Shown here: in pieces, positions 24,278 through 35,106 of the stretch
Numbering within the stretch: position 1 is the stretch's first letter
Layout: each line of letters begins with the position of its first letter
Origin: Daedaleopsis sinensis
Lineage: Eukaryota > Basidiomycota > Agaricomycetes > Polyporales > Polyporaceae
Direction of reading: 5' to 3'
Assembly (NCBI GenBank): GCA_033807695.1
Contig: CM066302.1
Location: 4,464,001 to 4,528,000 of the forward strand
DNA length: 64,000 nucleotides
Made by a program: the position numbers and the translations under genes
Notes under the pieces: generated by a model
What the model was told of the DNA's origin: nothing
The model's database searches: none
What the model saw: only the letters and a program-made list of their open reading frames with translations

Positions 24278-25838
24278 GCACTTAGGCACATGTTCGTGTT
24301 CCGATCCGGCCCATCTGTACCGCCGCTATAGCGACTCGATCGGATGTCCCACCCGGAAGGGCGCAGCGGATAGCGGTATCCGATCCGACGTTGCCGCGCC
24401 GCTGTGTTTGCTGCTCGATCCGGACGCACGAGTCAATGCTAAAGCGGTTCGATCGAGATCTATATACGCTTACAAGGAATACCCTGCGGGCTCGTTTGTC
24501 GATACCATTAAGCTATCGCAATCAATAGCACCACCACTTCCACATCTGCGTGGTCAGATCCACCTTACAGGAACCGTTCTGGCAGACCGATCGAGCTTAA
24601 CATTCGCTCATCCGGGCAGTTCGATCCGGCGTGACAAGGCACCATCGTAGAGGCCGGATCGAGGTCCACGGTATCGCATCCGGGCGGTCAGATCCGGTGT
24701 AACAAGACACCATTGTAGAGGCCGGATCGAGTTTGTCGTTTCCATATCCGCACGGTTAGATCCAGTGTAACAAGGCGGCACTCTAGAGGTAGGATCGAAC
24801 CGCGCGGTTTTCGTATCCGGGTGGTCAGATCCAATCCGGCTTGTTCATTCCTGCAAAAGAAATACCTTTACAGCCACTGCCAGGGTCGAACCGCCACATT
24901 GCAGTCATTCAAGAGTGATACCCATATCAATCTTCCGACTAGGCTAGTAGGCTGTGTTTTAGTATACAAGGTTGTAGGTATAAGTGCCAATCCCAAGTCA
25001 CGAGATTATAACCACTTTCTGCATTCCACGCCTCTATGTAGGTTAAACCACTGATATTTGCTGCACGCATTTGCGTCTAGAGGTATTGTTGCGTCACATG
25101 TTGTCGTTGTCAGTCAGATCCAATAAACAGTGTACCCGCTTTTGCGCATGGATCGAGACAGTCACAATACGCGTATGCGCGGTTCGATCGAGATACATGT
25201 GTGCCTATTATTACTACACGATCTAGCGTTCCACGGTGCCGTAGTTGCATTCCGATCGGACCGGCCAAGGTACACGCTTCGGCGGCTCGATCGGGCCAGT
25301 GTAGAGTACATTTATGTGTTCGGATCCGAGGCCCAGTATGCACACATCAGCAGCTGGATCCATAAGACAGCCGAGGGAGGTCGGACGGGTGCTCATCCGA
25401 GAGACAGCACGGCGGAGAGAAGTCCGACGGCTGCTCGTGCAGGCAGAAACAATGCTCATATGCGCGACTCGATCCGCATACATGTGTACCCATTAATACT
25501 ATCCGATCCAGCTTCCCATTGGGCCATATTCGCATTCCGATCGGACCGGCCAAGGTACACGCTTCGGTGGCTCGATCGGGCCAGTGTAGAGTACATTTAT
25601 GTATTCAGATCCGAGGCCCAGTATGCACACATAAGCAGCTAGATCCAGAGACATCTTGATGGAGAGAAGCCGGACGGCTGCTCGCTCATCCGAGAGACAG
25701 CACGACGGAGGGAAGTCCGATGGCTGCTCATCCGGATACAATAGAAATGGCACAGCGGAAGGATCCAGATCTAGAAAATATAATAACTATCTAGTTAGAC
25801 TAAGTACAGTTCCATAGCCAGATACTTGTATGATACTA
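24278..25838. repeat. Left subterminal repeat region of the KDZ element
   Basis: Non-coding and dense in GATCCG/CGGATC and TCGATCG words. From about 24605 to 24830 there is a tandem array with a unit near 68 bp (about three copies; core: TGTAACAAG, then GAGGCCGGATCGA). From about 25180 to 25650 a unit of about 180 bp occurs twice, 286 bp apart (shared core GACCGGCCAAGGTACACGCT). These may be transposase-binding arrays; that is inference. Confidence 0.75.
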
Positions 25839-27659
25839 CTACAGGTACAGATTGTCGTCGTCGTCAACCGGGGGTTCCCATCTAGACGCCGTGGACATCA
25901 CCAGCCAGTCATTATAGTTCATCCACTCCCGCCGGCTCAGATTTGGCTCAATGTCCCCAAATTCCCATGTTTCGGCTACCGACACTGGTCCGCGAGGGGT
26001 AGTCGCCCGCGGTCTCGACCCGGATGCTATCGGGGGGGGCAACGGGGTGCTGGGCATTTGCGTGTGAGATCCGGGCGGGACAACCGGAGATGGTGCGGTA
26101 GACCTACGTGCACGAGATCCTGAAGCTGAGACTGGGGTGGGTGTGTCAGACCTGAGCTCCCGAGATCCGGAAGCAGCGAGAGAAGTCATCCCGGGTGTGC
26201 GGGTAGGAGAGGGGGAGTCCGATGGCGAGGACAGGAACAGCGGGGTGCGCTGGCGACGAGGTGTGTGTGGTGGCGGCTCCGTCGACATAACCGCGTCAAT
26301 GCGTTGCCCAAAGCCGGCGGGGACTCGGAAAGGCGAGCCCGGCGGGTCGCGCGGTTCTGCGGTAGGCGGCGCAGGGACGCGGAAAGGTGGTCGCGGGGCA
26401 TCGCGCGGGACAGTCGGGGATGCGGCGGGGACTCGGAAAGGCGAGCCCGGCGGGTCGCGCGGTTCTGCGGTAGGCGGCGCGGGGACGCGGAAAGGCGGTC
26501 GCGGGGCATCGCGCGGCACAGTGGGGGGTGCGGCGGGGACTCGGAAATGCGAGCCCGGCGGGTCGCGCGGGTCGGCGGTAGGCGGCGCGGGGACGCGGAA
26601 AGGCGGTCGCGGGGCATCGCGCGGCACAGTGGGGACTCGGAAAGGCGAGCCCGGCGGGTCGCGCGGTTCTGTGGTAGGCGGCGCGGGGACGCGGAAAGGC
26701 GGTCGCGGGGCATCGCGCGGGACAGTGGGGGGTGCGGCGGGGACTCGGAAAGGAGAGCCCGGCGGGTCGCGCGGCATCGCGGCGTGCGCAGCGGGCACGC
26801 GGAAAGGGGCCCCGGGTGGGTCGCGCGGGATTGCGGGGGGCCTGGCGGGTACGAGCAAAGGAGAGCCCGGTGGGTCGCGCGGGACAGCGCGAGGTGCAGT
26901 GGGCACGCGCAAAGGAGAACCGGGTGGGTCGCGCGGGATAGTGTGGGGTGCGTCGGGGACTCGGAAGTGGGAACCCGGCGGGTCGCGCGGGATTGCGGGG
27001 GGCCTGGCGGGTACGAGCAAAGGAGAACCGGGTGGGTCGCGCGGGACAGCGCGGGGGGCGGCGGGCACGCGCAAAGGGGAACCGGGTGGGTCGCGCGGGA
27101 CAGCGCGGGGGGTGGCGGGCACGCGCAAAGGGGAACCGGGTGGGTCGCGCGGGACAGCGCGGGGTGCAGCGGGGACTCGGAAGGGGGAGCCCGGCGGGTC
27201 GCGCGGCATCGTGGCGGGCGCGGCGGGCACGTGGAACGGGGAGGTAGACGACTCACCCGGGGTCCATCCTCGCGGCGATGATCCCGTCTGAGAGCTCACA
27301 TCGACTTCTCGGTCACGTCCCGGTATCATGAACCTCACCCTTGCAGTTCGGTTCGACGCAGACTCTTGCGACATTGGTTGGCTCCGGGAAGAGCTCGCAA
27401 AGCCCAGCTCGCTTTGGACGACGCGCGCCGGAGGTTGCGGGTGGGGACTTTGTTCCACCGCATTGCCGTGGAACACCGCTCGCGCAAGCCACGGGGCCAT
27501 CTCAAATGGTGAGGGCGAGGATGACAATCCCCTCTCCGAGGGCCCTTCCGAAGCAGGCCCCCGGTTGGCGGCTGGGGTGGACTCAGTTGCAACGTGTCCT
27601 TGGGAGCTGTCCTCCTCGCCGTCCTCGTCGCTGTCTTCGGCAAGACGGCGGAAAGACAT
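25839..27659 (-). CDS. Proline-rich tandem-repeat protein of the KDZ element (606 aa)
   Basis: A single frame starts at an ATG at 27659; an extra 5' exon with the start MRVEFDRRGAGIVFKGFCG at 27952 is possible. The N-terminus is acidic and Ser-rich (LAEDSDEDGEEDSSQ). Residues about 140-440 are around 20 tandem units of 13-16 residues with the core PRDPPGSPFRVP(A)AP, alternating with PRDAPRPPFRVPAPP. The C-terminal 80 residues are ordered and Trp-rich (VAETWEFGDIEPNLSRREWM). The DNA is a GC-rich minisatellite, so copy number should vary. No enzyme motif was seen. Its place inside the element suggests an accessory gene product; role unknown. Confidence 0.65.
   Translation of the reverse strand: MSFRRLAEDSDEDGEEDSSQGHVATESTPAANRGPASEGPSERGLSSSPSPFEMAPWLARAVFHGNAVEQSPHPQPPARVVQSELGFASSSRSQPMSQESASNRTARVRFMIPGRDREVDVSSQTGSSPRGWTPGESSTSPFHVPAAPATMPRDPPGSPFRVPAAPRAVPRDPPGSPLRVPATPRAVPRDPPGSPLRVPAAPRAVPRDPPGSPLLVPARPPAIPRDPPGSHFRVPDAPHTIPRDPPGSPLRVPTAPRAVPRDPPGSPLLVPARPPAIPRDPPGAPFRVPAAHAAMPRDPPGSPFRVPAAPPTVPRDAPRPPFRVPAPPTTEPRDPPGSPFRVPTVPRDAPRPPFRVPAPPTADPRDPPGSHFRVPAAPPTVPRDAPRPPFRVPAPPTAEPRDPPGSPFRVPAASPTVPRDAPRPPFRVPAPPTAEPRDPPGSPFRVPAGFGQRIDAVMSTEPPPHTPRRQRTPLFLSSPSDSPSPTRTPGMTSLAASGSRELRSDTPTPVSASGSRARRSTAPSPVVPPGSHTQMPSTPLPPPIASGSRPRATTPRGPVSVAETWEFGDIEPNLSRREWMNYNDWLVMSTASRWEPPVDDDDNLYL
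26330..27235 (-). repeat. Coding minisatellite, about 45-51-bp units
   Basis: Direct tandem repeat underlying the PRDPPGSP units. The composition leaves several other frames open on both strands. Confidence 0.85.
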
Positions 27660-28303
27660 TTTCTGTCAAAGGGTCAGCGAACCGGTTGAGGGCAGCATTA
27701 GGAATGACAATAAGTAATACCCTTGGAGACATGGGTGTGGAATACCGGATTTCGCTGGCTTGCTGAGAGGTGAGAGGTGAGAGCCTGAGTGGTGGCACGG
27801 CGAGACAGTCGAGTAAGAGAGACAGCAAGAGAGTCGAACAAGAGAGACGGCAAGAGAGACCCACCGGGAAATCCCAGGGCAGTTGAGTCACCAATACCAC
27901 AGAAGCCTTTGAATACAATGCCAGCACCGCGTCTGTCAAACTCAACTCTCATTTGGCAAGGCGGAATGCCGGTGTTTCCCCATGTGGTAGGCTGAGCGCC
28001 TGGTGCCGTATCCGGCCCGCGCCTTCTCTGTCATCCGGCGCAGTGTATCCGAGGCCCGGATACCCCGGATAGTCCAACCTCTTGACGTTTCCGGATGACT
28101 GCGGCCCCGGGTGAAACACATCGTTTGACTTCGCCGCGTTATAGTCCTGCGCCCGACGCAACCGTTTCCTTTGCTCCCCCCATCTTGCACGCTCTCTCTG
28201 CCCACTCTCTCTGCAAGCTCTCTCTGCACGCCCCCTCGGCAAGCTCTCTCCGCCCACTCTCTCTGCATCCTCTCTCTGTCCTTTCTCTCCGCCCTCCTGC
28301 GAC
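27660..28303. promoter_or_regulatory. Divergent promoter with mirrored purine/pyrimidine tracts
   Basis: This lies between two divergent KDZ-element genes. 27770-27870 is rich in GAGAG on the plus strand, while 28190-28295, just before the ATG at 28304, is rich in CTCTCTC. CT-rich tracts before the start codon are a common fungal promoter feature, so the two may be matching core promoters on opposite strands. Confidence 0.5.
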
Positions 28304-30509
28304 ATGGCTTCCGATCAGGCTCTCCTCGACCGCATCCTTACGATCTCCGCGCGTGCGGAACACGCTTTCTGCCGGGAGCCCCAGGAGGACCGGGAGCAAC
28401 AACGGGCGCGGTGGTGGGTTATGTTCAAGCAAGAGCTGAAGAACCTGCTCGAGGCGATGGAGCAAGTACAGTCCCCCATGCGTATCCCTCCATTCGCATT
28501 TGCTGTTTGGCAGGAGAGTATCCGGGCTTCCCAAGACCCGCAGGGCAACACGTCCATCCGTCCCCACAACCTGGTCATGTACGGCACCCGGCGAGGCACG
28601 GAAGGTGTCTTCACCGCGGACCCCGATTACCAGGTTCCGCATGTAGAAGGCTGGTGGCAAACCTTCCGTAAGTCTTTTTCTCCTCAATTTTCAATCATTA
28701 ACCTCAACGTTCTGCAGCTCTCGAGACGCGAATCCACTGGCTCCCGGCTGAGACGCGTCAACAGGTTCAAGGCCTGTTGGCTCAACGGCTGGAGTCGATT
28801 TCGGCTCCCATCCCCGACGCCCGTCCTCCCGCCTCAACCGGACCTCAGCCGGGCACAAGTTCCGCGCCTCCCGCGCCTCCCGTGGAACCAGTCCACCCGA
28901 ACCCTCCGCCCCCGCACACCGTTGACCCCTCCTCGCCCACCACCCCCAGGCGGCGTGGTAGGAAAGACCAACCCGAGCCCGCCCCGCCGAGCGATTCAAG
29001 GACACCCGATTCCAAGACTAAGAAGGGCAAACGCAAGCTCGGTGAGGCTCAGCCTCTACCCCCGGCTGACGACGACATGGACGTCGACCCCCCCAACCCC
29101 CTTCCTCCCACACCCGAGCGTGGGCGACGTCGGCGCCGCAGCAAGGACGCCTCTGGGGGCCCGGAACCCACCACTCCCACCCGAGATGCGTCCGCGTCGA
29201 GGCAGCGGAGCTCCAGCCGGAAGTCGCAACAGCCGGAGGAGGAAGAGGGGTACTCCGGGAAGTTGAGGGTGATCCGGGACCCGCCCTTCGACCCCCTCAT
29301 CCACAACCCCATCGACATCTCCACCCAAGACGTGGCGGATGTTTGGGCTCGATCGGTAAGTACCTACGGCCTTTCCGATCGTATGCGGTATCACTGATGG
29401 TTGCTGCAGTTGGTGAGCTGCACCAGCTGCCAGGAGAGGAACTACCCGGACTGCCGGGTCAATATGACCTATGGAGCGGCCTGCAACTTGTGCAGGGTCA
29501 AGAAGCTCCGGTGCTCGTTCGTCCGTCGTGGCCCCAACCAGAACCAGTACCTGCAGCGATGGTGGCTCCTTCGCGACTGGTTCCTCAAGGGCGACTATGC
29601 GAAGCACCCGGCCGACCTTCCTAGCGCATCGGGTGCGGAGTTGCAGATACCGCAGTGGCTAGTCGACAAGGTCAAGGAGGCCCGGGCGGCCAAGTCCAAG
29701 TTCGTGAAGACCGTCGTCTTCAACCCAGCCGCAACCGAGGATACACCTCCCGTGTACCTTCTCGTCACCGGTTCCACCCCTCCTCCCGCCGCACCCACCG
29801 CGCCCGTCATTCCCGCCGCTCCTGAGGCAGAAGTCCTCCCCGATCTTCCCCCAGCACCCGAACCAAGCACACCCGGCTCCCTCCCGCACACCCCGGGCGA
29901 CAGAAAAGGCAAGAGGGTCGTTCGGACCTACGGCAAGGCCCCAATCCACGAACGTCCGAGCCCGCCATCCGAGGAGGAGGACAGGCGGAAGAGAGCCCGG
30001 CCGGATGCCCCGGTGGTGCCTCCCGATATGCGTAAGTGTCCGCACTATGGGGTGGTGATTCGACGCTGACCATTGCAGGCGATTGGACAGAGATACCCTC
30101 CGTCGAGGACGAGATCGCACGCCGGCAGGAAGGAGAGGCTTCCGGGTCAACGACGCGTTCCCGGCCGCCTCCTCCCCCTCCGCAGCAGCCGGTTACACGC
30201 GAGGAAGACCCGAACCGCCCCTCGGCCACGCTGCCTGAGGAGATACAAGCCCTCCGCGCGCAGGTGGCCCAGTCCGAGGCCCGCTCGGAAACGCGTGATC
30301 GCGCGGCCATGGCGCTCCTCCACGCGATGCACACGCTGCTGATGGACCAGGCCGTCGTGTTGCAGAGCATGAGCAACCGCATCACGGTCCTCGAGCAAGC
30401 TTGGGCCCACGACGATGACTGGTCGCCGTCGGTATCCGCAGCTCCGGATAGCAGCACGGAACTGGGGGACGACCGGGTGGGTTCACCGGATACTCCGGAC
30501 GAGGTTTGA
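28304..30509 (+). CDS. Zn-cluster-like protein of the KDZ element (684 aa)
   Basis: Exons 28304-28667, 28718-29355, 29410-30031 and 30079-30509 join in phase. An N-terminal ordered domain (residues 1-150, Trp-rich) is followed by a long Pro/Ser/basic linker with NLS-like RRGRK, KKGKRK and RRRRR. At about residues 335-370 is a Cys cluster, SCTSCQERNYPDC...ACNLCRVKKLRCSF, with the CxxC-x8-C...CxxC-x5-C pattern close to fungal Zn(II)2Cys6 DNA-binding domains. A Pro-rich linker follows, then a C-terminal coiled coil (EEIQALRAQVAQSEARSETR...MSNRITVLEQAW). This suggests a nuclear DNA-binding protein that oligomerises; it could recognise element ends or regulate its genes. That role is inferred. Confidence 0.75.
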
Positions 30510-30766
30510 GCAGGGACACTTTTTTGCACTCATGTATGAACTATGGACTAATTTCTTGTACTCGCACGCTTTCTTGTACGCACGCAGATGTCGCTGAGCA
30601 GTGATAGATTTTTGCACGCATGCTTGTATGATCTATGGACTATTTTCTTGTACTCGCACGCTTTCTTGTACGCACGCAGATGTCTCGGCTAGCAGAAACG
30701 AATAATATACACAACTTCTTGGACAATACAGTGTGATAGAAGAGCAAAAAGCCCGTAATAAAATTG
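30510..30766. repeat. Tandem duplication between convergent genes
   Basis: Two copies of a segment of about 90 bp (core CTCGCACGCTTTCTTGTACG) lie at about 30532-30600 and 30620-30690, between the 3' ends of two convergent genes. Confidence 0.75.
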
Positions 30767-33700
30767 TTACAGAGATTCAAGTCGGGTAGACCTGCGTACC
30801 TTGGGGCCGTCTGGCTGAATGTTCGAAGGGCCACCCTCCGGCTGGGGGTCCTCCAGCACGCTGCTGCCAGCTACCACTTTAACCACGCGACCGCGACCGC
30901 GACCTCCTCCTCGGCTTGATCCTCCTCCCCAGCTTGCACCACGGCCTCGCACGCGTGGTTTCCGATCGTCAGGTCCGGCTGCCTGCTCGTCCCGGTCGGA
31001 CTCGCTGGCAACGCGCTCCTCGGGTACGCGCGCAGCGCGACCACGACCTCCTGCGCGCGTCTTCCGAGGAGCGCGTTTGGCAACCTGCTCGTCGTAGTCG
31101 GACTCGATGGCAGCGCGCTCCTCGGGTACGCGCGCGGCACGACCACGACCTCCGGCGCGTGTCTTTCGAGTGGCGCGCGTGGCAACCTGCTCGTCGTAGT
31201 CGGACTCGATGGCAGCGCGCTCCTCGGGTACGCGCGCGGCGCGACCACGACCTCCGGCGCGTGTCTTTCGAGTGGCGCGTGTGGCAACCTGCTCGTCGCG
31301 GTCGGACTCGTTGGCAGCGCTCTCCTCGGGTACTTGTGCGGCGCGTCCACGACCTCCGGCGCGCGTCTTCCGAGTTGCGCGTGCAGCCACCTCCTCTTGG
31401 TCGGACTCGATGGCGGCGCGCTCCTCGGATACGCGATCGCCCATGTCGTCTGCGCGGTTGCCGGGGGCTATGGGCTCCTCGGGGTGGATGTGCGCACCCG
31501 GGACAGCGTCTCCTGGGACGGCGGGGGCACGGTCATCACCAGCGCCTCCCGACAGACCAGGCGCTTTGTGATTGTCGGCGCTTCCCGATGGCCCAGGCGC
31601 CGCGTGGCTGCCAGCGCCTCCCGATGAGCCAGGCGCCGGGTGACTGCCAGCGCCTCCCGACAGACCAGGCGCTTGGTGATTGTCGGCGCTTCCCGATGGC
31701 CCAGGCGCCGCGTGGCTGCCAGCGCCTCCCGATGAGCCAGGCGCCGGGTGACTGCCAGCGCCTCCCGACGGGCCAGGCGCCGGGTGACTGCCAGCGCTTC
31801 CCGATGGCCCAGGCGCCGGGTGGCTGCCAGCGCCTCCCGATGAGCCAGGCGCCGGGTGACTGCCAGCGCCTCCCGACGGGCCAGGCGCTTCGTGATTGTC
31901 GGCGCTTCCCGATGGCCCAGGCGCCGGGGGCCTGCCAGCGCCTCCCGACGGGCCAGGCGCCGGGGGCCTGCCAGCGCCTCCCGACGGGCCAGGCGCCGGG
32001 TGGCTGCCAGCGCCTCCCGACGGGCCAGGCGCCGGGTAGCTGCCAGCGCCTCCCGACGGGCCAGGCGCCGGTTGGCTGCCAGCGTGCTCGGACATATCGG
32101 GAGCCGGACCGGAAGCCTTGGTGCGGGGGCGGTCGACAACCGAGCTCCCCACGGCGGGGGCGGCAGAGACAGCGGTGTCGGCTCCGGGAACTTGGGGATG
32201 GTAGGCTACCTTATGGCAGACCGGGAGAATATATGACTCGATCTCCTGGGGGCCATTGGATGGACTGTTGCGCATATACTCGGGCGCTCCACAGAAAAGT
32301 GGCTCGCCCTCCTCGGCCTCGAAGGCAATCTTGATGTCGCGCAAGGTCAATCCGGTAAGGAGGAGCCAGCACTGGACGTCTCCGGCAGACGAGGTCTCCT
32401 TGAGGACAGTGTCCCTAAGGTGAAGCAAATGTTCTTGCCACGCGGGAAGATTGGCATGGACGGCGGCCGGAAGGGACACATTCGGAGACGACCATCCCGG
32501 CCAGTCCGGGTAAGTCTCACTGTGTACGTATGTACATTTGCGAAGCTACCTCAATGCGGTCAGCTTTAGACATTGATAGCAGAGATGTCGCTTACCATGT
32601 GGCGCCAGCACACCAGCAACTGATGCCACTGAGGCTCGTCGCTGAGAGCCCAAAGGTAGGCAAAGGGTTCGCCCCTCTGCTGCGCCCATTTGGGAGGCTC
32701 GGCCCTAGCGGACTTGACGACGTCCGGGTCAGGAGGGACTGGAACGAGGAGAGCCGAATCCAGACTGCCATTCGCCGCTACTACCGTGTCAGCCGAGGGA
32801 ATGTCGCCGTCGACGTTAGCTACCCTCCTTGCGGCAGGGCGGGGAGCCACAGGCCAAGTAGACCGGGAGCCGGATGGGCCAGCTGCAGGGTGCGAGCCGG
32901 ATGGGCCAGCCGCACGAGCATCTGAGGGTTGGTCTGCACGCGGTCGGGGAGAGTCGCGATCAGGCCCAGACGTGTCGCCGTCTCCCTCAAAGTCGTCGTC
33001 GTCGTCGTCGTTGTCGTCGTCGTTGTCGTCGAATTCGAAGTCGTCAACGGCTGCAGATTTGATGCCCTTCTTCGCGAGTTTGGCCCGGGCTCGATCTTCT
33101 CGCTCGGCCGCCTTTGCGGAAACCTTGGCCTTGCCTTTGCCCTTGCCCTTGCCCTTGCCCTTGCCACGACGCGGCTTGGGCGGAGGATCCGATTCTACCG
33201 CCGGGTGGTCGTTGTCCATGTCGACGTTCTCGGGGAAGGCTCGCCCTTTGGGCGGGCGGGCTCGCTTGTGAGGGTTATTTCGCTTCTGGACGGCGTCCTC
33301 GCTGAGCTGAGCCCCGTACATCGCCTGGACGCGATCGCCTTGCTTGTTCAGAATGTGAGTAAACTGGAAACGGTCATCGGCATTACGAGCAGTGTCCTGC
33401 ATGTCATGAAGACATTCCCACAAGGGACCCATGTTGTCGGTGTTCATGTGGTTGGGGTCGGCCCAGGTGAACTGCCGCGTGAAGCCGTCGAGCACGAAGT
33501 AATCTCCCGGTCTTGCGGCTACCTCCCGCCAAGGCACTTTGATCAGACTCGTTTGGCCCTTCCCGGATACGAGGCCCCAGGCCTGTGCTGTGTCGGACGT
33601 CAACACCCGAACCGGTTACGTTGTGTCGGTTACTCACTGTAAAGTTCGGAGAAGCATGCGTGCACAACCTTCTGCCGAATACCGTTCCCGACGATGTCCT

Positions 33701-34709
33701 TCCCGTTATGTTGCCGAGGCAGGATGGGCCATCCGAGATCGGTCCATTGAAGCATACTCGCACCTGGTTTGGCGACGGGGGCCAACTTGTCATCTTCGCT
33801 GTCGTCGGAAGGCTCAGGGACCAATAGCTTCATCGCGTACGTGCTGACTGCGTGGGTCATACCCTCCACAGCCTTCTTGTACAACGTTTCGAAGGGCTTG
33901 ATATTTTCTGGGCCCATGAGCAGGCTCGTGTCATACCTGATTTAAATCAGTGCACGTCCCAGAGGTTATGTGACGGAGAGTGCTACTTACGTGACGACTT
34001 GCAGCTGACCCTGGTCGTCGAGGTAGCACCACACTTGCCAGTGAAACGCCCGAAACTGGTCCCAGAAAACCTTGGTAGCAGCACGGCTGTAACGCGGGCC
34101 TCTGACTTGGGCAGCTCTGTGATCGGGTAAGATCAACTACTCCAGAGTCATGGATGATTGACTAGGAAAGGGTACTTTGCAAGAACCTCTTTGGGCGGGC
34201 CGTTGTCCGTCCAGACCTTTGCTTTGGCCTTGTACTCAGCTTTCGTTTCATCCGAGAGCTCGTTGAACAGTTGGCTGCGAGCTATCATAAGGGCAGCGAT
34301 GGCCTTCTTTTGCTCGGTCTCCATGATAAGCTGCTGGCGTTCGGCAACGTCGTCCGCGTTCTCGGGTGAGTCATTGAAGACTTGCTGAGCCGTCCAGCTC
34401 GCCCGATACTCATCCGGGGTCCTCTTCTCGGCAGATTGTATCCGGCCGTTCATGAACTCGCGGATGTTCTGAGAAGATAGTTTGGTTCCCGCACGATCTC
34501 CCAGATGGGTTAACAACACCACTCACCAAGGCCAGAAAGCCGGCGGCGTATCCGCGAGGGTCGTCGTCATTTCGCTCTTTCAGGAAACGGTGGGCGCATT
34601 CCAACCGAGTTTTTTTCCGCTCTGAGGTGCTCTGAGTGATGTAGTCTTCGAGGACGTGCTCAATGAGGTACTCTCCCTCCGCTTGAGTGACAGCAAGTGG
34701 GTGGGACAT
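30767..34709 (-). CDS. Large acidic/basic repeat protein, possible HMG-like box (1213 aa)
   Basis: Exons complement(30767-32515, 32596-33587, 33638-33936, 33991-34116, 34176-34468, 34527-34709) join in phase (3642 nt). Residues about 60-160 look like an HMG-type helical box (helix AIAALMIARSQLFNELSDET, then AEYKAKAKVWTDNGPPKE). Next is a domain with FWDQFRAFHWQVWCYLDD, then WREVAARPGDYFVLDGFTRQ. A basic KGKGKGKGKGK tract and an Asp-run follow. The last exon begins with an ordered helical domain, then about 14 units of APGPSGGAGSHP (12 aa) and five units of about 32 aa with the core RKTRAGGRGRAARVPEERAA. Nuclear, DNA- or RNA-binding character is likely from charge and AT-hook-like GRGR motifs. 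Its start lies 397 bp from the divergent TET/JBP gene. Confidence 0.75.
30960..32090 (-). repeat. Two adjacent coding minisatellites
   Basis: At about 30960-31440 there are units of about 96 bp (RKTRAGGRGRA repeats). At about 31540-32090 there are units of about 36-39 bp (APGPSGGAG repeats). Both are in frame. Confidence 0.85.
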
Positions 34710-35106
34710 GGCGCAAGAGTGACAAGGGAGTATCGTGAGCAGAGATTTATTGAGGGCACTTGAAGTCTGTGTTGTGTTTTCCTACACCGAGGTACCCTCC
34801 TTCATCCATCCGGACCCCACCCGAGCTGCCCACGCTTAGCTGCGTCTTGGACACACCTGCAGTCTCTCTCATCCGATAAAGGCCTCGGATAGATGGACGG
34901 GATGGGCTTAGGTCAAACGAACGCAGCACCGATGATATCGGCTGTATACTCAGAAAGGAGACTCTAACCAAAATAGTAGGATGGGCGTGAATTTTGCTAG
35001 CCGAGATTTGATGCTAGCCGACAGTCGATTGCCGACCATCCGAACACGTTACGTCAAGTCTCCAGCATGCACGAAGCTGCTGCCACGTCGCCGTTGTTTC
35101 CGAGCA
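34710..35106. promoter_or_regulatory. Divergent promoter of the acidic repeat gene and the TET/JBP gene
   Basis: A spacer of about 400 bp between start codons on opposite strands. An alternative in-frame ATG for the TET/JBP gene lies at 34981. No TATA box is obvious. Shared upstream control is likely from the layout alone. Confidence 0.45.

Noticed and set aside
26137..27291. Long plus-strand open frames opposite the Pro-rich repeat gene
   Set aside because: They exist only because the repeat unit leaves several frames open; no non-repeat coding sequence supports them.
31468..32334. Open frames on both strands over the APGPSGGAG repeats
   Set aside because: Shadows of the repeat; only the minus frame connects to phase-matched exons upstream.
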